NCBI RefSeq assembly: GCF_008039875.1
Contig: NZ_VRUU01000012.1
Span: 1-64,000 of the forward strand
Direction of reading: 5' to 3'
Source of the DNA: Methylobacterium sp. WL119
Lineage (GTDB): Bacteria; Pseudomonadota; Alphaproteobacteria; Rhizobiales; Beijerinckiaceae
Length of the DNA: 64,000 bases
In this document: positions 26,008 through 34,720 of the stretch, in pieces
Layout of the letters: each line of letters begins with the position of its first letter
Numbering within the stretch: the first letter of the stretch is position 1
Made by a program: the position numbers and the translations under genes
Notes under the pieces: model-generated
What the model was told of the DNA's origin: nothing
Databases searched by the model: none
The model's input: the letters and a program-made list of their open reading frames with translations, nothing else

Positions 26008-26033
26008 CGTAGACCGGCGAGGAAGGGACGGGA

Positions 26034-27197
26034 CTACCGGACGCGCCAAAGGGATACGGCGAGCGCGACGTTCGCGAGGGCGAGTACGGAAAGGAGGACA
26101 TAGGTCGCGTCGGCGCCCGCCTGCGTCAGCACGACGGCCCCGAGGGAGGGCGCGAGCGCCTGCGCCACCAGCCCCGGACGGGCGAGCCGGCCGACGAGCG
26201 GGGCGTAGCGCTCGGGACCGAACAGCGCGAGAGGCACCGTGCCGCGGGCAATCGAGTAGATCCCGTTGCCGGCCCCGTAGAGGACGAGCGCCAGTCCGAC
26301 CACGGGCAAGCCCGCTGCCAGCATCGCGATCCCGGTCGCCACGAGAACCATCGCCGCCGTGAGGGTCCAGAGCGGGTGGTGCCGGCCCTTGCCGGCCATC
26401 TCGACGATGCGTGCCCCCACCTGGGCCGGTCCGATCAGGGCGCCGTAGGCCACGGCCGATGTAAGAGCCACGCCACGGGCCTGAAGCAAGGTGATGAGGT
26501 GAACCGAGACCAGGGCCATCACGGTCCCGCCAAGGGTCAGCACCCCGGCCATGAGGAGGAAGGCGCGACGCTCCCGACCATCGAGACGAATGACGGGGCT
26601 CGGGCCTGCGGGTCGCGTGATCGGATGTGCGGGGGGCCGGGGGATCGCGAGCAGGACGAGCGGCAGCGTGACCGAAAGGTGCAGCCCGGCATAGGCGAGG
26701 CAGGTCCCACGCCAGCCAACCTGTTCGATCAGGAAGGCCGAGAGCGGCCAGCACACCGTGCTGGCGAAGCCGCCCCAGAGGGTCAGCGTGGTGATGGCAG
26801 GCCTTGCCTCGGCGCCGTAGAGGCGTCCGAGCGTGGCGAAGGCGGGATCGTACAGTCCGGTGCCCATGCCCAGGCCGATCAGGAGCCACCCCGCGAGGTA
26901 AGTCAGCAGGTTCGGAGCGAGGCCGAGGATAGCAAGGCCGACGGCGAGGGCGACGGCCGCGAAGGCCAGTACCTGCCGGCCGCCATGCTCGCCGATGTAG
27001 GTGCCGACCCGCGGCGAGGCCAAGCCCGCGACGAGGAGACCGAGGGACAGGCCGCCGATGACCCATCCCAGCGGCCATCCCGTATCCTTCGACATCGGCG
27101 CGGCCAGAACCGACAGCAAATAGAACGAGGAGCCCCACGTCAGGATCTGGACCACGCCCAGGGCCGAGATCACGGGCCATCGGCGCGCCGGGGCCAT
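26034..27197 (-). CDS. MFS transporter of the ars locus
   Basis: Major facilitator of 387 residues with 12 predicted helices and no long loops or tail. It lies 7 bp downstream of arsB, so it is the last gene of the arsR-arsC-arsB operon. MFS genes in such operons include ArsK (arsenite/antimonite export in Agrobacterium) and ArsJ (organoarsenical export). Without alignment I cannot choose; ArsJ is less likely because no glyceraldehyde-3-phosphate dehydrogenase gene is adjacent. Confidence 0.7.
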   Translation of the reverse strand: MAPARRWPVISALGVVQILTWGSSFYLLSVLAAPMSKDTGWPLGWVIGGLSLGLLVAGLASPRVGTYIGEHGGRQVLAFAAVALAVGLAILGLAPNLLTYLAGWLLIGLGMGTGLYDPAFATLGRLYGAEARPAITTLTLWGGFASTVCWPLSAFLIEQVGWRGTCLAYAGLHLSVTLPLVLLAIPRPPAHPITRPAGPSPVIRLDGRERRAFLLMAGVLTLGGTVMALVSVHLITLLQARGVALTSAVAYGALIGPAQVGARIVEMAGKGRHHPLWTLTAAMVLVATGIAMLAAGLPVVGLALVLYGAGNGIYSIARGTVPLALFGPERYAPLVGRLARPGLVAQALAPSLGAVVLTQAGADATYVLLSVLALANVALAVSLWRVR

Positions 27198-27204
27198 CGG
27201 ATCG

Positions 27205-28500
27205 CTACCGGGCGCCGAGCACGGGTAGCCAGAGGGCCAGCGCCGCCAGGGTGACGAGCAGCACGGGCTGGGTGATGACCAGACCCACCCGCATGTACTG
27301 ACCCCAGGTGATGTGCTGGCCCTTGGTGTCGAGGACGTGCAGCCAGAGCAGGGTCGCCAGACTCCCGATGGGCGTGAACTTCGGGCCGAGGTCGCAGCCG
27401 ATGACGTTGGCGTAGACCATGAGCTCGCGCATCAGCGGCGAGAGATCCGGAGCCTGCTGGATGGAGAGCGCACCCACGAGCACGCTCGGCATGTTGTTCA
27501 TGACCGAGGACAGGATGGCGGCGGCGAACCCGGTGCCGATGGTGGCGACGAACGGACCATGGCCCGAGAGCCAGACGAGCCCCTGCGCCAGATAGTCGGT
27601 CAGGCCGGCGTTCTTCAGGCCGTAGACCACGAGGTACATGCCGAGGCTGAAGAGCACGATCTGCCAGGGGGCCCCCGTCAGGACCTTGCGGATGGGAATG
27701 ACGCGGCTGCGGCTGGCCAGCGCCAGCAAGACCAGTGCGCCGGCGCAAGTGACCACCGAGACCGGCACGCTGAACGGTGCCGTCACGAAGTAGGCGATCA
27801 GCAGCAGCCCGAGGAGCGGGAAGGCCGCCCGGAAGACCAGCGGGTCCTTGATCGCGTGGCGGGGCGCTTCGAGCTCGGCCACGGGGTACGTGGCCGGAAG
27901 GTCGCGCCGGTAGAACAGCCACAGCACCACCAGGGTCGCGGCCAGCGAGACGAGGTTCACCGGCACCATCACGGCCGCGTATCGGCTGAAGGAGATGTCG
28001 AAGAAGTTCGCCGAGACGATGTTGACGAGGTTCGAGATGACCAACGGCAGGCTGGTCGAGTCCGCGACGAACCCGCAGGCGACGATGAAGGCCAGCGCCG
28101 CCGCCGGCTTGAAGTTCAGCCGGAGCAGGATGGCGAGCACGATGGGGGTGAGCAGCAGTGCCGCGCCGTCGTTGGCGAACACCGCTGCGATCGCGGCCCC
28201 CAGCAGGATTACCAGCGGGAACAGCAGCCGTCCCCGACCCCCACCCCAGCGGGCGATGTGCAGCGCCGCCCAGTGGAAGAAGCCGGCCTCGTCGAGAAGA
28301 AGCGAGATGATGATCAGGGCGACGAAGGTGAAGGTGGCGTCCCAGACGATATGCCAGACCACCGGGATGTCCCCGGGGTGGATGACCCCGGTGGCGAGCG
28401 CGACCGCGGCCCCGATCAGGGCGCTCCATCCGATCCCGAACCCCTTCGGCTGCCAGATGACGAAGACGAGGGTGACCACGAAGATGGCGAGGGCGAGCAT
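27205..28500 (-). CDS. arsB: Arsenite/antimonite efflux permease ArsB
   Basis: Inner-membrane arsenite exporter of 431 residues with about 12 membrane segments, the standard length. It tracks E. coli ArsB block by block: [93 protein letters not shown] and [21 protein letters not shown]. No ArsA ATPase is adjacent, so it would work as a stand-alone proton antiporter. Confidence 0.95.
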   Translation of the reverse strand: MLALAIFVVTLVFVIWQPKGFGIGWSALIGAAVALATGVIHPGDIPVVWHIVWDATFTFVALIIISLLLDEAGFFHWAALHIARWGGGRGRLLFPLVILLGAAIAAVFANDGAALLLTPIVLAILLRLNFKPAAALAFIVACGFVADSTSLPLVISNLVNIVSANFFDISFSRYAAVMVPVNLVSLAATLVVLWLFYRRDLPATYPVAELEAPRHAIKDPLVFRAAFPLLGLLLIAYFVTAPFSVPVSVVTCAGALVLLALASRSRVIPIRKVLTGAPWQIVLFSLGMYLVVYGLKNAGLTDYLAQGLVWLSGHGPFVATIGTGFAAAILSSVMNNMPSVLVGALSIQQAPDLSPLMRELMVYANVIGCDLGPKFTPIGSLATLLWLHVLDTKGQHITWGQYMRVGLVITQPVLLVTLAALALWLPVLGAR

Positions 28501-28536
28501 CGGGACCGTTTCTTGTTCTTGGTCTTTCAGGGCGGG

Positions 28537-28962
28537 TCAGGCGGTAGCGACGCGGCGCCCGTGCTCGTCGACGACGCGCTCGCCATCCTCCTTGACGAAC
28601 TCGCCCTGTTGGGCGGGAAGGAGGTCGAGGACCGCCTCGGAGGGCCTGCATAGGGCAACACCCAGTGGGGTGACGACCAAGGGGCGGTTCAGCAGGATCG
28701 GATGCTCGCCGATGGCATCCAGAAGCTGATCGTCCGTCAGGCTCGGGTCCGAGAGGCCGAGCTCGCCGAAGGGCGTACCCTTCTCACGGAGCAGATCACG
28801 GACCTTCACGCCCGCCCGCTCGGCAAGCTGGCGCACCAGGGTCCGGTTTGGGGGCGACTTCAGGTACTCGACCACGTGCGGCTCGATGCCGGCGTTGCGG
28901 ATGAGGGCTAGGGTATTGCGGGACGTGCCGCAATCCGGGTTGTGGTAGATCACGACGTCCAT
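28537..28962 (-). CDS. arsC: Glutaredoxin-dependent arsenate reductase
   Basis: Reduces arsenate to arsenite for export by ArsB. The 141-residue protein has the catalytic Cys11 in YHNPDCGTSRNTL and the expected arginines in the C-terminal half (LLNRPLVVTPLG). It belongs to the E. coli plasmid R773 type. ATG at 28962 overlaps the arsR stop by one base; an in-frame start 18 bp upstream lies inside arsR and is less likely. Confidence 0.93.
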   Translation of the reverse strand: MDVVIYHNPDCGTSRNTLALIRNAGIEPHVVEYLKSPPNRTLVRQLAERAGVKVRDLLREKGTPFGELGLSDPSLTDDQLLDAIGEHPILLNRPLVVTPLGVALCRPSEAVLDLLPAQQGEFVKEDGERVVDEHGRRVATA

Positions 28963-29309
28963 CAGGCGGTCTCCGTGCAACAGGCGGCGAGGGCAGCGAC
29001 AGCCGGGGCGCAGACCTCGGGGCGTCCCTGGCAGCAGTCGCGCATCAGGAACTGGATGAGCTCGGACAGGTCCGGGTAGGCGGCGCTGTAGATGATCGAG
29101 CGCCCCTCCCGCCGGGAGGTGACCAGCCCCGAATGGCTGAGCTCCTTGAGGTGGAACGACAGGTTGGTGCCGGACACGCCGACCGCCTCGGCCAGCATGC
29201 CGGCCGCCATGCCCTCCGGCCCGGCGGTGACGAGCTGGCGCACGATGCGCAGGCGATGCTCCTGGCCGAGGGCCGCGAAGGCCGCCACAGCTTGCCGTTC
29301 GTCCATCAT
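28962..29309 (-). CDS. arsR: ArsR-family arsenic-responsive repressor
   Basis: Winged-helix repressor of 115 residues. The recognition helix is in VSGTNLSFHLKELSHSGLV. It lacks the classical helix-3 CxC site. Instead it has C-terminal cysteines Cys92, Cys93 and Cys100 (DCCQGRPEVC), resembling the Acidithiobacillus type of As(III) sensor, plus a further CC near the end. It is divergent from arsH, with an operator-like dyad between them. ATG at 29309 or 29306. Confidence 0.9.
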   Translation of the reverse strand: MMDERQAVAAFAALGQEHRLRIVRQLVTAGPEGMAAGMLAEAVGVSGTNLSFHLKELSHSGLVTSRREGRSIIYSAAYPDLSELIQFLMRDCCQGRPEVCAPAVAALAACCTETA

Positions 29310-29310
29310 G

Positions 29311-29340
29311 ATGTCAATATATCAACCATCGTTGAAACGT
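29311..29340. promoter_or_regulatory. ArsR operator between arsR and arsH
   Basis: A/T-richer dyad in the 47-bp divergent gap: TCAA (29322-29325), 6 bp, TTGA (29332-29335), with a further TCAATATA half on the left. Spacing and content are as expected for an ArsR site that controls both the arsRCB and arsH transcripts. Confidence 0.55.
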
Positions 29341-29356
29341 AGAGGAACGAAACGTC

Positions 29357-30109
29357 TTGGACAAGCCCCTGCAGCCCTTCGCCGATGGAATGCCGAACCT
29401 GAGCGAGGGGCATTTCGTGGTCCCGACGACCGACGCCCTGCACGTGAAGACACCGTTCACCCACGCCCCGCGCTTCCTGATCCTGTACGGATCGCTCCGT
29501 GAGCGCTCGTTCAGCCGCCTCCTCGCCTACGAGGCCGCGCGCCTGTTGGAGGCGATGGGCGGCGAGGTGCGGATCTACGACGCGCACGGCCTGCCGCTGC
29601 CCGACGACGCCACGGCCGATCACCCGAAGGTCCAGGAACTCCGAAACCTCTCGATCTGGTCGGAGGGCCACGTCTGGGTCAGCCCCGAGCGACACGGCGC
29701 CATGACCGGGGTCATCAAGAGCCAGATCGACTGGCTGCCGCTCTCGGAGGGTTCGGTGCGCCCGACGCAGGGGCGGACGCTCGCCGTGATGCAGGTCTCC
29801 GGCGGCTCGCAGTCGTTCAACGCGGTCAACAGCCTCCGCGTGCTCGGTCGCTGGATGCGGATGATCACCATCCCGAACCAGTCCTCGGTTCCGATGGCGT
29901 ACAAGGAGTTCGACGACGCCGGCCGGATGAAGCCGGGTCCGCTCTACGACCGGGTGGTCGATGTCTGCGAGGAGCTGATGAAGTTCACGCTCCTCACGCG
30001 CGAGCGATCCGACTACCTCGTCGACCGGTATTCGGAACGCAAGGAGCGCGAGCCCGAAAGGCTCAAGGCCGTCGCCGTCGACATCGGGTTCGTGAAGCGA
30101 CTCTCCTGA
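29357..30109 (+). CDS. arsH: ArsH NADPH-dependent FMN oxidoreductase
   Basis: Flavoprotein of 250 residues that in characterised members oxidises trivalent organoarsenicals. The flavodoxin-like fold shows the FMN-binding loop [13 protein letters not shown] at about 41-53, [20 protein letters not shown], and [25 protein letters not shown]. Length and N-terminal extension fit ArsH. It starts at TTG 29357, with GAGGAA about 10 bases upstream; an ATG at 29390 is an alternative. It is transcribed away from arsR. Confidence 0.93.
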   Translation: MDKPLQPFADGMPNLSEGHFVVPTTDALHVKTPFTHAPRFLILYGSLRERSFSRLLAYEAARLLEAMGGEVRIYDAHGLPLPDDATADHPKVQELRNLSIWSEGHVWVSPERHGAMTGVIKSQIDWLPLSEGSVRPTQGRTLAVMQVSGGSQSFNAVNSLRVLGRWMRMITIPNQSSVPMAYKEFDDAGRMKPGPLYDRVVDVCEELMKFTLLTRERSDYLVDRYSERKEREPERLKAVAVDIGFVKRLS

Positions 30110-30168
30110 TCTGCACGTCCACGCCGACCTCTTCTACGCCATCGCCTCGCCCGGTAGGATAGCGATCC

Positions 30169-30630
30169 CTATTTCAAGGGCTCCACGACCGTAAGCACAA
30201 GAGTCTGAGCGCTGGGGCACGTCGGCCGCCACGATGGCGACCACGGGGGCCGTCTCGTCGGGGCGCCGACGATCGCGACGTGGACGGATCCTTCGCCAAC
30301 GTCGACGGCGGTCAGCTTCACTAGGCTCAGCTGGAGCTTCCGCATGCCGCCTCGGTCAGCGAGGGGGACCGGACGGAGTGGAGCGTCCCCGAGACGTAGA
30401 CGAGGTCGCCGACGTCCGTGCCCGGCGCGTCGGCCTCGGCGATGGAGGCGATCGGCTCCGCAGTCAGGAGCAGAAATTTCGCTAGGCATCACGTCCTCCT
30501 TGGCCTTGCGCCGAACGAACCCCGCCCAGGTCCGGACGGTCCCGTGCGTCGCTGTCTCCAGCACCGCCACTTCGGAGAGGGTCGACGCGGTCAGGGGGCG
30601 AGCGAGGATGGCCAGGAGTGGGATGGTCAC
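30169..30630 (-). pseudogene. Frame-broken phage-like gene pair
   Basis: A GTG (30630) overlapping the stop of the 30627 gene opens a reading frame whose first 45 codons look real (VTIPLLAILARPLTASTLSE). After an AGGAGG and ATG (30492-30490) the natural composition moves to another frame, which reads LLLTAEPIASIAEADAPGTD and stops just after a second ATG at 30345. That last frame (KLQLSLVKLTAVDVGEGSVH) runs to 30169, its end again arginine/proline-rich. The pattern suggests two or three small coupled genes with single-base indels, one at the GAAATTTC run near 30474. Confidence 0.4.
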
Positions 30631-31109
30631 GACGCCGCCTTCAAGACGATCGCGTCGACGTCGGCGAAGGCGCCGTCGACCTCCGCGGTGGTGATGGCGC
30701 CGGCGCCGATGCCGGCGGCGACCTGGTTGTAGACCGCCAGACAGACGCCAATGTGCCTCCGGATCTGCAGGCTCAGCACCTTCAAGCGGTCGTTCGTGAG
30801 GGGCCGATCTACCCCGTCGGCGAACGTCCACGGGTCGCTGTCCTTCCGGGCGTCGAGCAGCGTCGCGGTGACCTCGCTTAGCGTGCGCGTCAGGGCCCGC
30901 TCGTTGACGGCGACCGCCCAGCCGTCCCACGTCGTGCCGCCCGCCTCGGCCGCTAGGTGCGCCTCGTATGCGTAGGCCAAGACAGCGGCCGCGTCGGGCG
31001 GAGCCGGAGCGTTCGGATCGAGCCAGTAGCCATCGGCCTGTTGGGCCTACCTGAGCCACAGCCAGGCGCCGACCGCGTCGCAGAAGACGTCGAGGGAGAG
31101 ACTAACCAT
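30627..31109 (-). pseudogene. DUF4376-like phage protein interrupted by TAG
   Basis: From a TTG at 30980 a 117-residue frame contains TTWDGWAVAVNERALTRTLS, DPWTFADGVDRPLTNDRL and a C-terminal alanine-rich helix. This resembles the DUF4376 domain found in phage tail-fibre regions. The same frame is open further upstream (ADGYWLDPNAPAPPDAAAVL) to a TAG at 31047-31049. Beyond the TAG it continues to an ATG at 31109 (MVSLSLDVFCDAVGAWLWLR). No good start codon exists between the TAG and 30980, so I read it as a gene broken by a stop. A working short form is possible. Confidence 0.4.
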
Positions 31110-31578
31110 GTGAGATAGCATGGACCGGGGGCGTTAAGGGGGTGAACGTCACGTGGGGCCCTGAAACATAACACCCCCCGACCCCGGGGGCCGGAGGGTG
31201 CGCTCAGGATGTGGTGCATCGCGAGGACGACGGATACGTCGACAGTCTAGAATATACCCCACTGAACAGCATCGGACAAGCAAAAGAGGGCGAATAACGA
31301 CGGTCTAGCAAGGGGTAAGCGGCGGTTCTAGACTTGGAACGACGGCGGTCCAGTAGGGGGTAGAGCCATTCCGCCCCCCTCCCTGAGCGTCGACGGCCAG
31401 CCACATCCAGGGAGGGCGGCGCAGAACGTCACGGTAGTGAGCTACACCAGGGAACGGGGCGGGCGGCAGCGACGGAGAAGGTAGCAGGGGGACGACGGCG
31501 GGATGACGACCCGCGGGGAACCAGGAGGCCCGGGCCCAAGGGGACAACGGGGGGCCAGGGGCCCATATGTGGAACCAA
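31110..31578. other. Non-coding region with iteron-like repeats
   Basis: No convincing gene on either strand. It contains three related units on the plus strand: CGACAGTCTAG (31240), CGACGGTCTAGCAAGGGGTA (31298) and CGACGGCGGTCCAGTAGGGGG (31340), with an extra GGCGGTTCTAGAC between the last two. It lies just downstream of the winged-helix/polymerase-like gene. The repeats could be protein-binding sites or part of a replication origin. Confidence 0.4.
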
Positions 31579-32817
31579 TCACCCGATTATCGTTGAGGGA
31601 GAACGGGTTACAGCGCCGAGAACGCCCGTCAGGATTTCGTCCATCTTGGCCTCCATCCACGGGCCCTTGGAGGCCGGTACGATGAAGCTATCGTGGACGG
31701 GCAGGCAGGGGATGGACGCCTTCTCGCAGGCCTTGAGGACATCCACCGCCATGGCGCTGTCTACGGCCATGCAGCGGATCCCACGGTCTGCAGCGATGTC
31801 TGCGGCGATGGGGGTGTTCCGCGCCACGACGGCCTTGAGCAGGCCGCGGGTGTAGTCCCAGCCGTGCTCCCAGTCGTCCTTGTCCATAATGGCCGCCGCT
31901 GCCGCGTTCATGGTCTTCGCGTTCAAGGCGACGTTGAGGGCGAGCTTGCCCTCGTCACGGGGAAATGTCCCCGTGACGTAGGGATCGTGGCGCAAGACGT
32001 GACCACGGGCTGCGTAGAGGATCCGCGGATGGAGGGTGGCGAAGTCCGGCTCGAAGGCCGCCTCGCCGTTGATGAGGAGCTCCCAACGGCGTCCCTTGGG
32101 GAGGTTCTGCCACCATCCGTAGAGCCGGCCGTGGCGGTCCCAACGGCCACGGCCGAACACGCGGTAAACCTCGGGGCTCGGGGTCGGGACGACGCTGGCC
32201 CACGTCCCCTTCTCCTTGCGGTCGTTGCGGGCCCGGACAACGCGCGTGGCGTGCTCCCACCCGTCGCCCGTCGGCATCGTGACCGAGACGTTGCCGAGGT
32301 AGGCATTGATGCGGTCGAGCTCGGCCTCCAGGCGTCGCGTCTGACGTGTCGGGTCGTAGCCGATGACGTCGCCGGCCTCGTCCTTGAGGATGAGGCGGCA
32401 GCGACGCGTCTCGTACTCGAAGGGCGCGTCGCGGAAGGCGTGGACGAGGTCGGGGGTCGCACGCAGGCGGCTCTGCATCCCGGTGGAGAGGTGGTCGCCA
32501 GGGCGGGCCCGGACCTCCTCGATCAGCCCGAGCTCGACGAGTTCAGCCACGGCGGCGAGCACGCGGTCGTAGGTGTAGGGCAGGCCCATGTACCGCGATT
32601 GACCGGCGTAGAACGCCTTGCGGCGCGAGTAGCTGACCCAGCGATCCTCGCCGGGCGCCATGTCGGCCGCGATGCACGCGGCCGCGAGGACGCTGCGCCT
32701 GGCGACGTCCTGCCTGCGATCGGGGATGTCGGGGATGCCGGCGGCCGAGAGGATGTTCTCCGGGATGCGCCAGTGGAAGTCGAGGGCGCGGTCGCGCGCC
32801 TGTGCCGTGTTGAGCAT
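31579..32817 (-). CDS. Winged-helix protein with polymerase-like palm motifs
   Basis: Protein of 412 residues without a family name I can give. Residues about 40-105 look like a winged helix (RRSVLAAACIAADMAPG, YDRVLAAVAELVELGLIEE). The C-terminal half has a series recalling family A polymerases and T7-type RNA polymerases: GRLYGWWQNLP (230-240), a motif A-like PDFATLHPR with Asp258 (257-265), a lysine/asparagine helix (KLALNVALNAKTMN, 291-304) and a motif C-like VHDSF with His375-Asp376 (374-378). It lacks exonuclease and full-length fingers domains. It could be a replication initiator or polymerase of a mobile element. Function is inferred from short motifs only. Confidence 0.55.
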   Translation of the reverse strand: MLNTAQARDRALDFHWRIPENILSAAGIPDIPDRRQDVARRSVLAAACIAADMAPGEDRWVSYSRRKAFYAGQSRYMGLPYTYDRVLAAVAELVELGLIEEVRARPGDHLSTGMQSRLRATPDLVHAFRDAPFEYETRRCRLILKDEAGDVIGYDPTRQTRRLEAELDRINAYLGNVSVTMPTGDGWEHATRVVRARNDRKEKGTWASVVPTPSPEVYRVFGRGRWDRHGRLYGWWQNLPKGRRWELLINGEAAFEPDFATLHPRILYAARGHVLRHDPYVTGTFPRDEGKLALNVALNAKTMNAAAAAIMDKDDWEHGWDYTRGLLKAVVARNTPIAADIAADRGIRCMAVDSAMAVDVLKACEKASIPCLPVHDSFIVPASKGPWMEAKMDEILTGVLGAVTRSPSTIIG

Positions 32818-33619
32818 GTCGTATCCATCGACACGTCAGGCACCACACCGCCGTGTCGGGACCGATGATCCGCTCGACATTAGCCTTAGTCTATGGGCCT
32901 GTGTTTTGGAGATCAGCTGATATACTTCGCGAGACCAGTAGTTCTACCGCCCCGACGGGGTGCATGATCTCACGGGGGTAAAGCATCGATTTCAGCCTCG
33001 CCCACGGCCTAACTTCGAGGCACCGGAGGATTCAGCCAACAAGCCCCGTGGACGGCTCCACGGGGCTCTAATGCGGTCGAAAATTTATTTGTGCTCGCAT
33101 GCGGCCGTCGCCTGATGCCGTGAGGACATATCGAATCCGCGAACAGCTTGGTGAGCTGGTGGCTCGAACTCCTAACCCGATCGGGGTCTACCCGACGACC
33201 TCGCGGCGGCCCTGGAGCGGGCCCTGTCGGCCGTGAAGCACATCGACGCCGGTAGGATCGGAGCCGAGGCGTGATGCCCAGTAACCAGGCGTTCCTACTC
33301 ACCTTCGCAGGCCTGCTGCGAGTCGGCATCCTCGCCGACCCTGTCCCGACCTACCGGGCATGCCGATCGGCTTGCGCCGCCCTTGGGGACGCATCCGTGC
33401 CCGTTGACTACACCTGACCGATTCGCGCGGTCCGCTCAGTCCACGAGGAGGATTGGGAGAGTCGGCTGAGGCCCACCCCAACCGCGGCCGCCGTGCGGGC
33501 CACGCTGGCGAGCGAGGGCGTGGAGAGCGTCCTGGCACGGTGGGGCGGGCGCTACCGAGGCAAACTCATCGCGGCAGCGAACCGCGCCGCGCGCAGGTCA
33601 CCGCCCGCCAGACATCCCC
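32818..33619. other. Long intergenic region with hairpin and decayed frames
   Basis: Between the polymerase-like gene and the XRE gene. It holds a perfect 11-bp hairpin at 33042-33067, a short fragment ending LAAALERALSAVKHIDAGRIGAEA (stop at about 33271), and a broken frame from 33274. The first 200 bp is A/T-richer than its surroundings and probably holds the promoter of the 32817 gene. Confidence 0.45.
33042..33067. terminator. Perfect 11-bp hairpin
   Basis: AGCCCCGTGGA and TCCACGGGGCT with a CGGC loop. There is no T-run on either side, so it is either a weak bidirectional terminator or a structural element. Confidence 0.4.
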
Positions 33620-33672
33620 TTACGTGTCCGGGATCGGGGGCACGTCCGGAGGCGTCGCCTGCGTGTAGGTGA
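33274..33672 (+). pseudogene. Small phage-type gene broken by TGA
   Basis: ATG at 33274 overlaps the stop of a short upstream fragment (TGATG). The frame encodes MPSNQAFLLTFAGLLRVGIL and so on, and reaches a TGA at 33415-33417. It then continues with natural-looking sequence (VHEEDWESRLRPTPTAAAVR, then LASEGVESVLARWGGRYRGK) until a TGA at 33670. No homology is recognised. The 3' part overlaps the XRE gene on the other strand, so only part can be real. Confidence 0.3.
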
Positions 33673-33868
33673 CGGTCTGCACCGTGTAGTCGGGCGTGCC
33701 TGAGAAGCTGATGCCCAAGCCGGCGTAAAACCCCATCACGGAGTGGAGCGCGCTCAGGGACGACTTCCTCATCTCGACGGCGACCATGGTCCTCTGGGAC
33801 AGGCCGACGCGTCGGGAAATTTCGTCCTGCGTCAGGCCGACGAGGGTCCGCGCGGCGCGCAGCTGCAT
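33620..33868 (-). CDS. XRE-family helix-turn-helix regulator
   Basis: Small DNA-binding protein of 82 residues. The HTH occupies about 5-58 (LRAARTLVGLTQDEISRRVGLSQRTMVAVEM). A short tail ends PPDVPPIPDT. The start is placed at the ATG at 33868, five codons inside the longest frame, because the domain begins immediately there. It is divergent from the 34088 operon and is likely its repressor, in the manner of a phage repressor and antirepressor pair. Confidence 0.75.
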   Translation of the reverse strand: MQLRAARTLVGLTQDEISRRVGLSQRTMVAVEMRKSSLSALHSVMGFYAGLGISFSGTPDYTVQTVTYTQATPPDVPPIPDT

Positions 33869-34087
33869 TGGGGAGGGATACACGACGAGGCACTCCGAGC
33901 CGGATTCGATGGAAGGCCATTATCACCAAAGCGCCCGAAACGTGCAATGACGGCACATCGACTCGCGTTCTCAGAAGAAGGTGATAACCTTCGATTCGTG
34001 CCGACATCGCCGGATCCACTGGCGAAAAAAATGGCCCCGGAAGCGCGCGAACGCCGCCGAGGCCTGGTCAGCCACAGGAGCATCCCC

Positions 34088-34720
34088 GTGACCGAACCGT
34101 GCACCCACCTTACCACCACGACCGCCCCGAACGGTAGCCTCGCCGCGTCCCTCGCCCAGGGAATTTCGCAGTACGCCGAGCGCTTCGAGGAGGCCTCGGT
34201 CCTTGAGATCGCGGCGGCCATGAGCGTCGAGGATCCCCACGCGGCGCGGTCGTTCCTCCTGGAGCGCACTGCCGAGCCGGCGTTCCCGATGCTGCGCAGG
34301 AGCGTCCTCGGTACGATCGAGCTCCGGATCGAGGCCGCCAAAGCCGCTGCGCGTGACCGCCTCCTCCTGGTGACCGGCGACGACGCGCCGGGCGGGAAGA
34401 ACGACAAGGCGCGCGAGGCGATCTTCCGCCGGGACCCGGGCGCATTTCTGCCGGGCGCCGAGGTCAGCAAAGTCCGCCCGTTCGCCCGGGCCTTCTGGCA
34501 CGTCCTGATCGACGGGAAAGACGTGCCCTGCGTCTACGTCTGCCGGGCCGCCGTCGTGAGCGACCTGCACGACATGGTCGAATGCCTGGCCGAGAACAGA
34601 CAGTACGAGCGGGGCATCGTCATCGGTGCGCCCGAGACCGCGCGGGACATCGCCGGCCTACTGCCCCCGAACATCGCCTTCGTGGCCGTACCCCTCGCCA
34701 CCGACGGGAGGCGCGCGTGA
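34088..34720 (+). CDS. Unknown protein encoded with the antirepressor
   Basis: Predicted 210-residue soluble protein with no recognised domain. It is mostly helical in its first half (ISQYAERFEEASVLEIAAAM). It ends in an alpha/beta pattern (VYVCRAAVVSDLHDMVECLA, then a stretch reading IVIGAPETARDIAGLLPPN). GTG at 34088 has AGGAG seven bases upstream, which decides the start over longer in-frame options. Its stop overlaps the next gene's GTG start, so the two are coupled. Confidence 0.65.
   Translation: MTEPCTHLTTTTAPNGSLAASLAQGISQYAERFEEASVLEIAAAMSVEDPHAARSFLLERTAEPAFPMLRRSVLGTIELRIEAAKAAARDRLLLVTGDDAPGGKNDKAREAIFRRDPGAFLPGAEVSKVRPFARAFWHVLIDGKDVPCVYVCRAAVVSDLHDMVECLAENRQYERGIVIGAPETARDIAGLLPPNIAFVAVPLATDGRRA

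Noticed and set aside
27313..28653. 446-codon open frame opposite arsB
   Set aside because: Antisense to an unmistakable ArsB; the Glu/Asp/Arg/Gly-rich composition is typical of complement reading.
31240..31360. CRISPR array
   Set aside because: Repeat units are short, imperfect and irregularly spaced, with no cas gene in the window.
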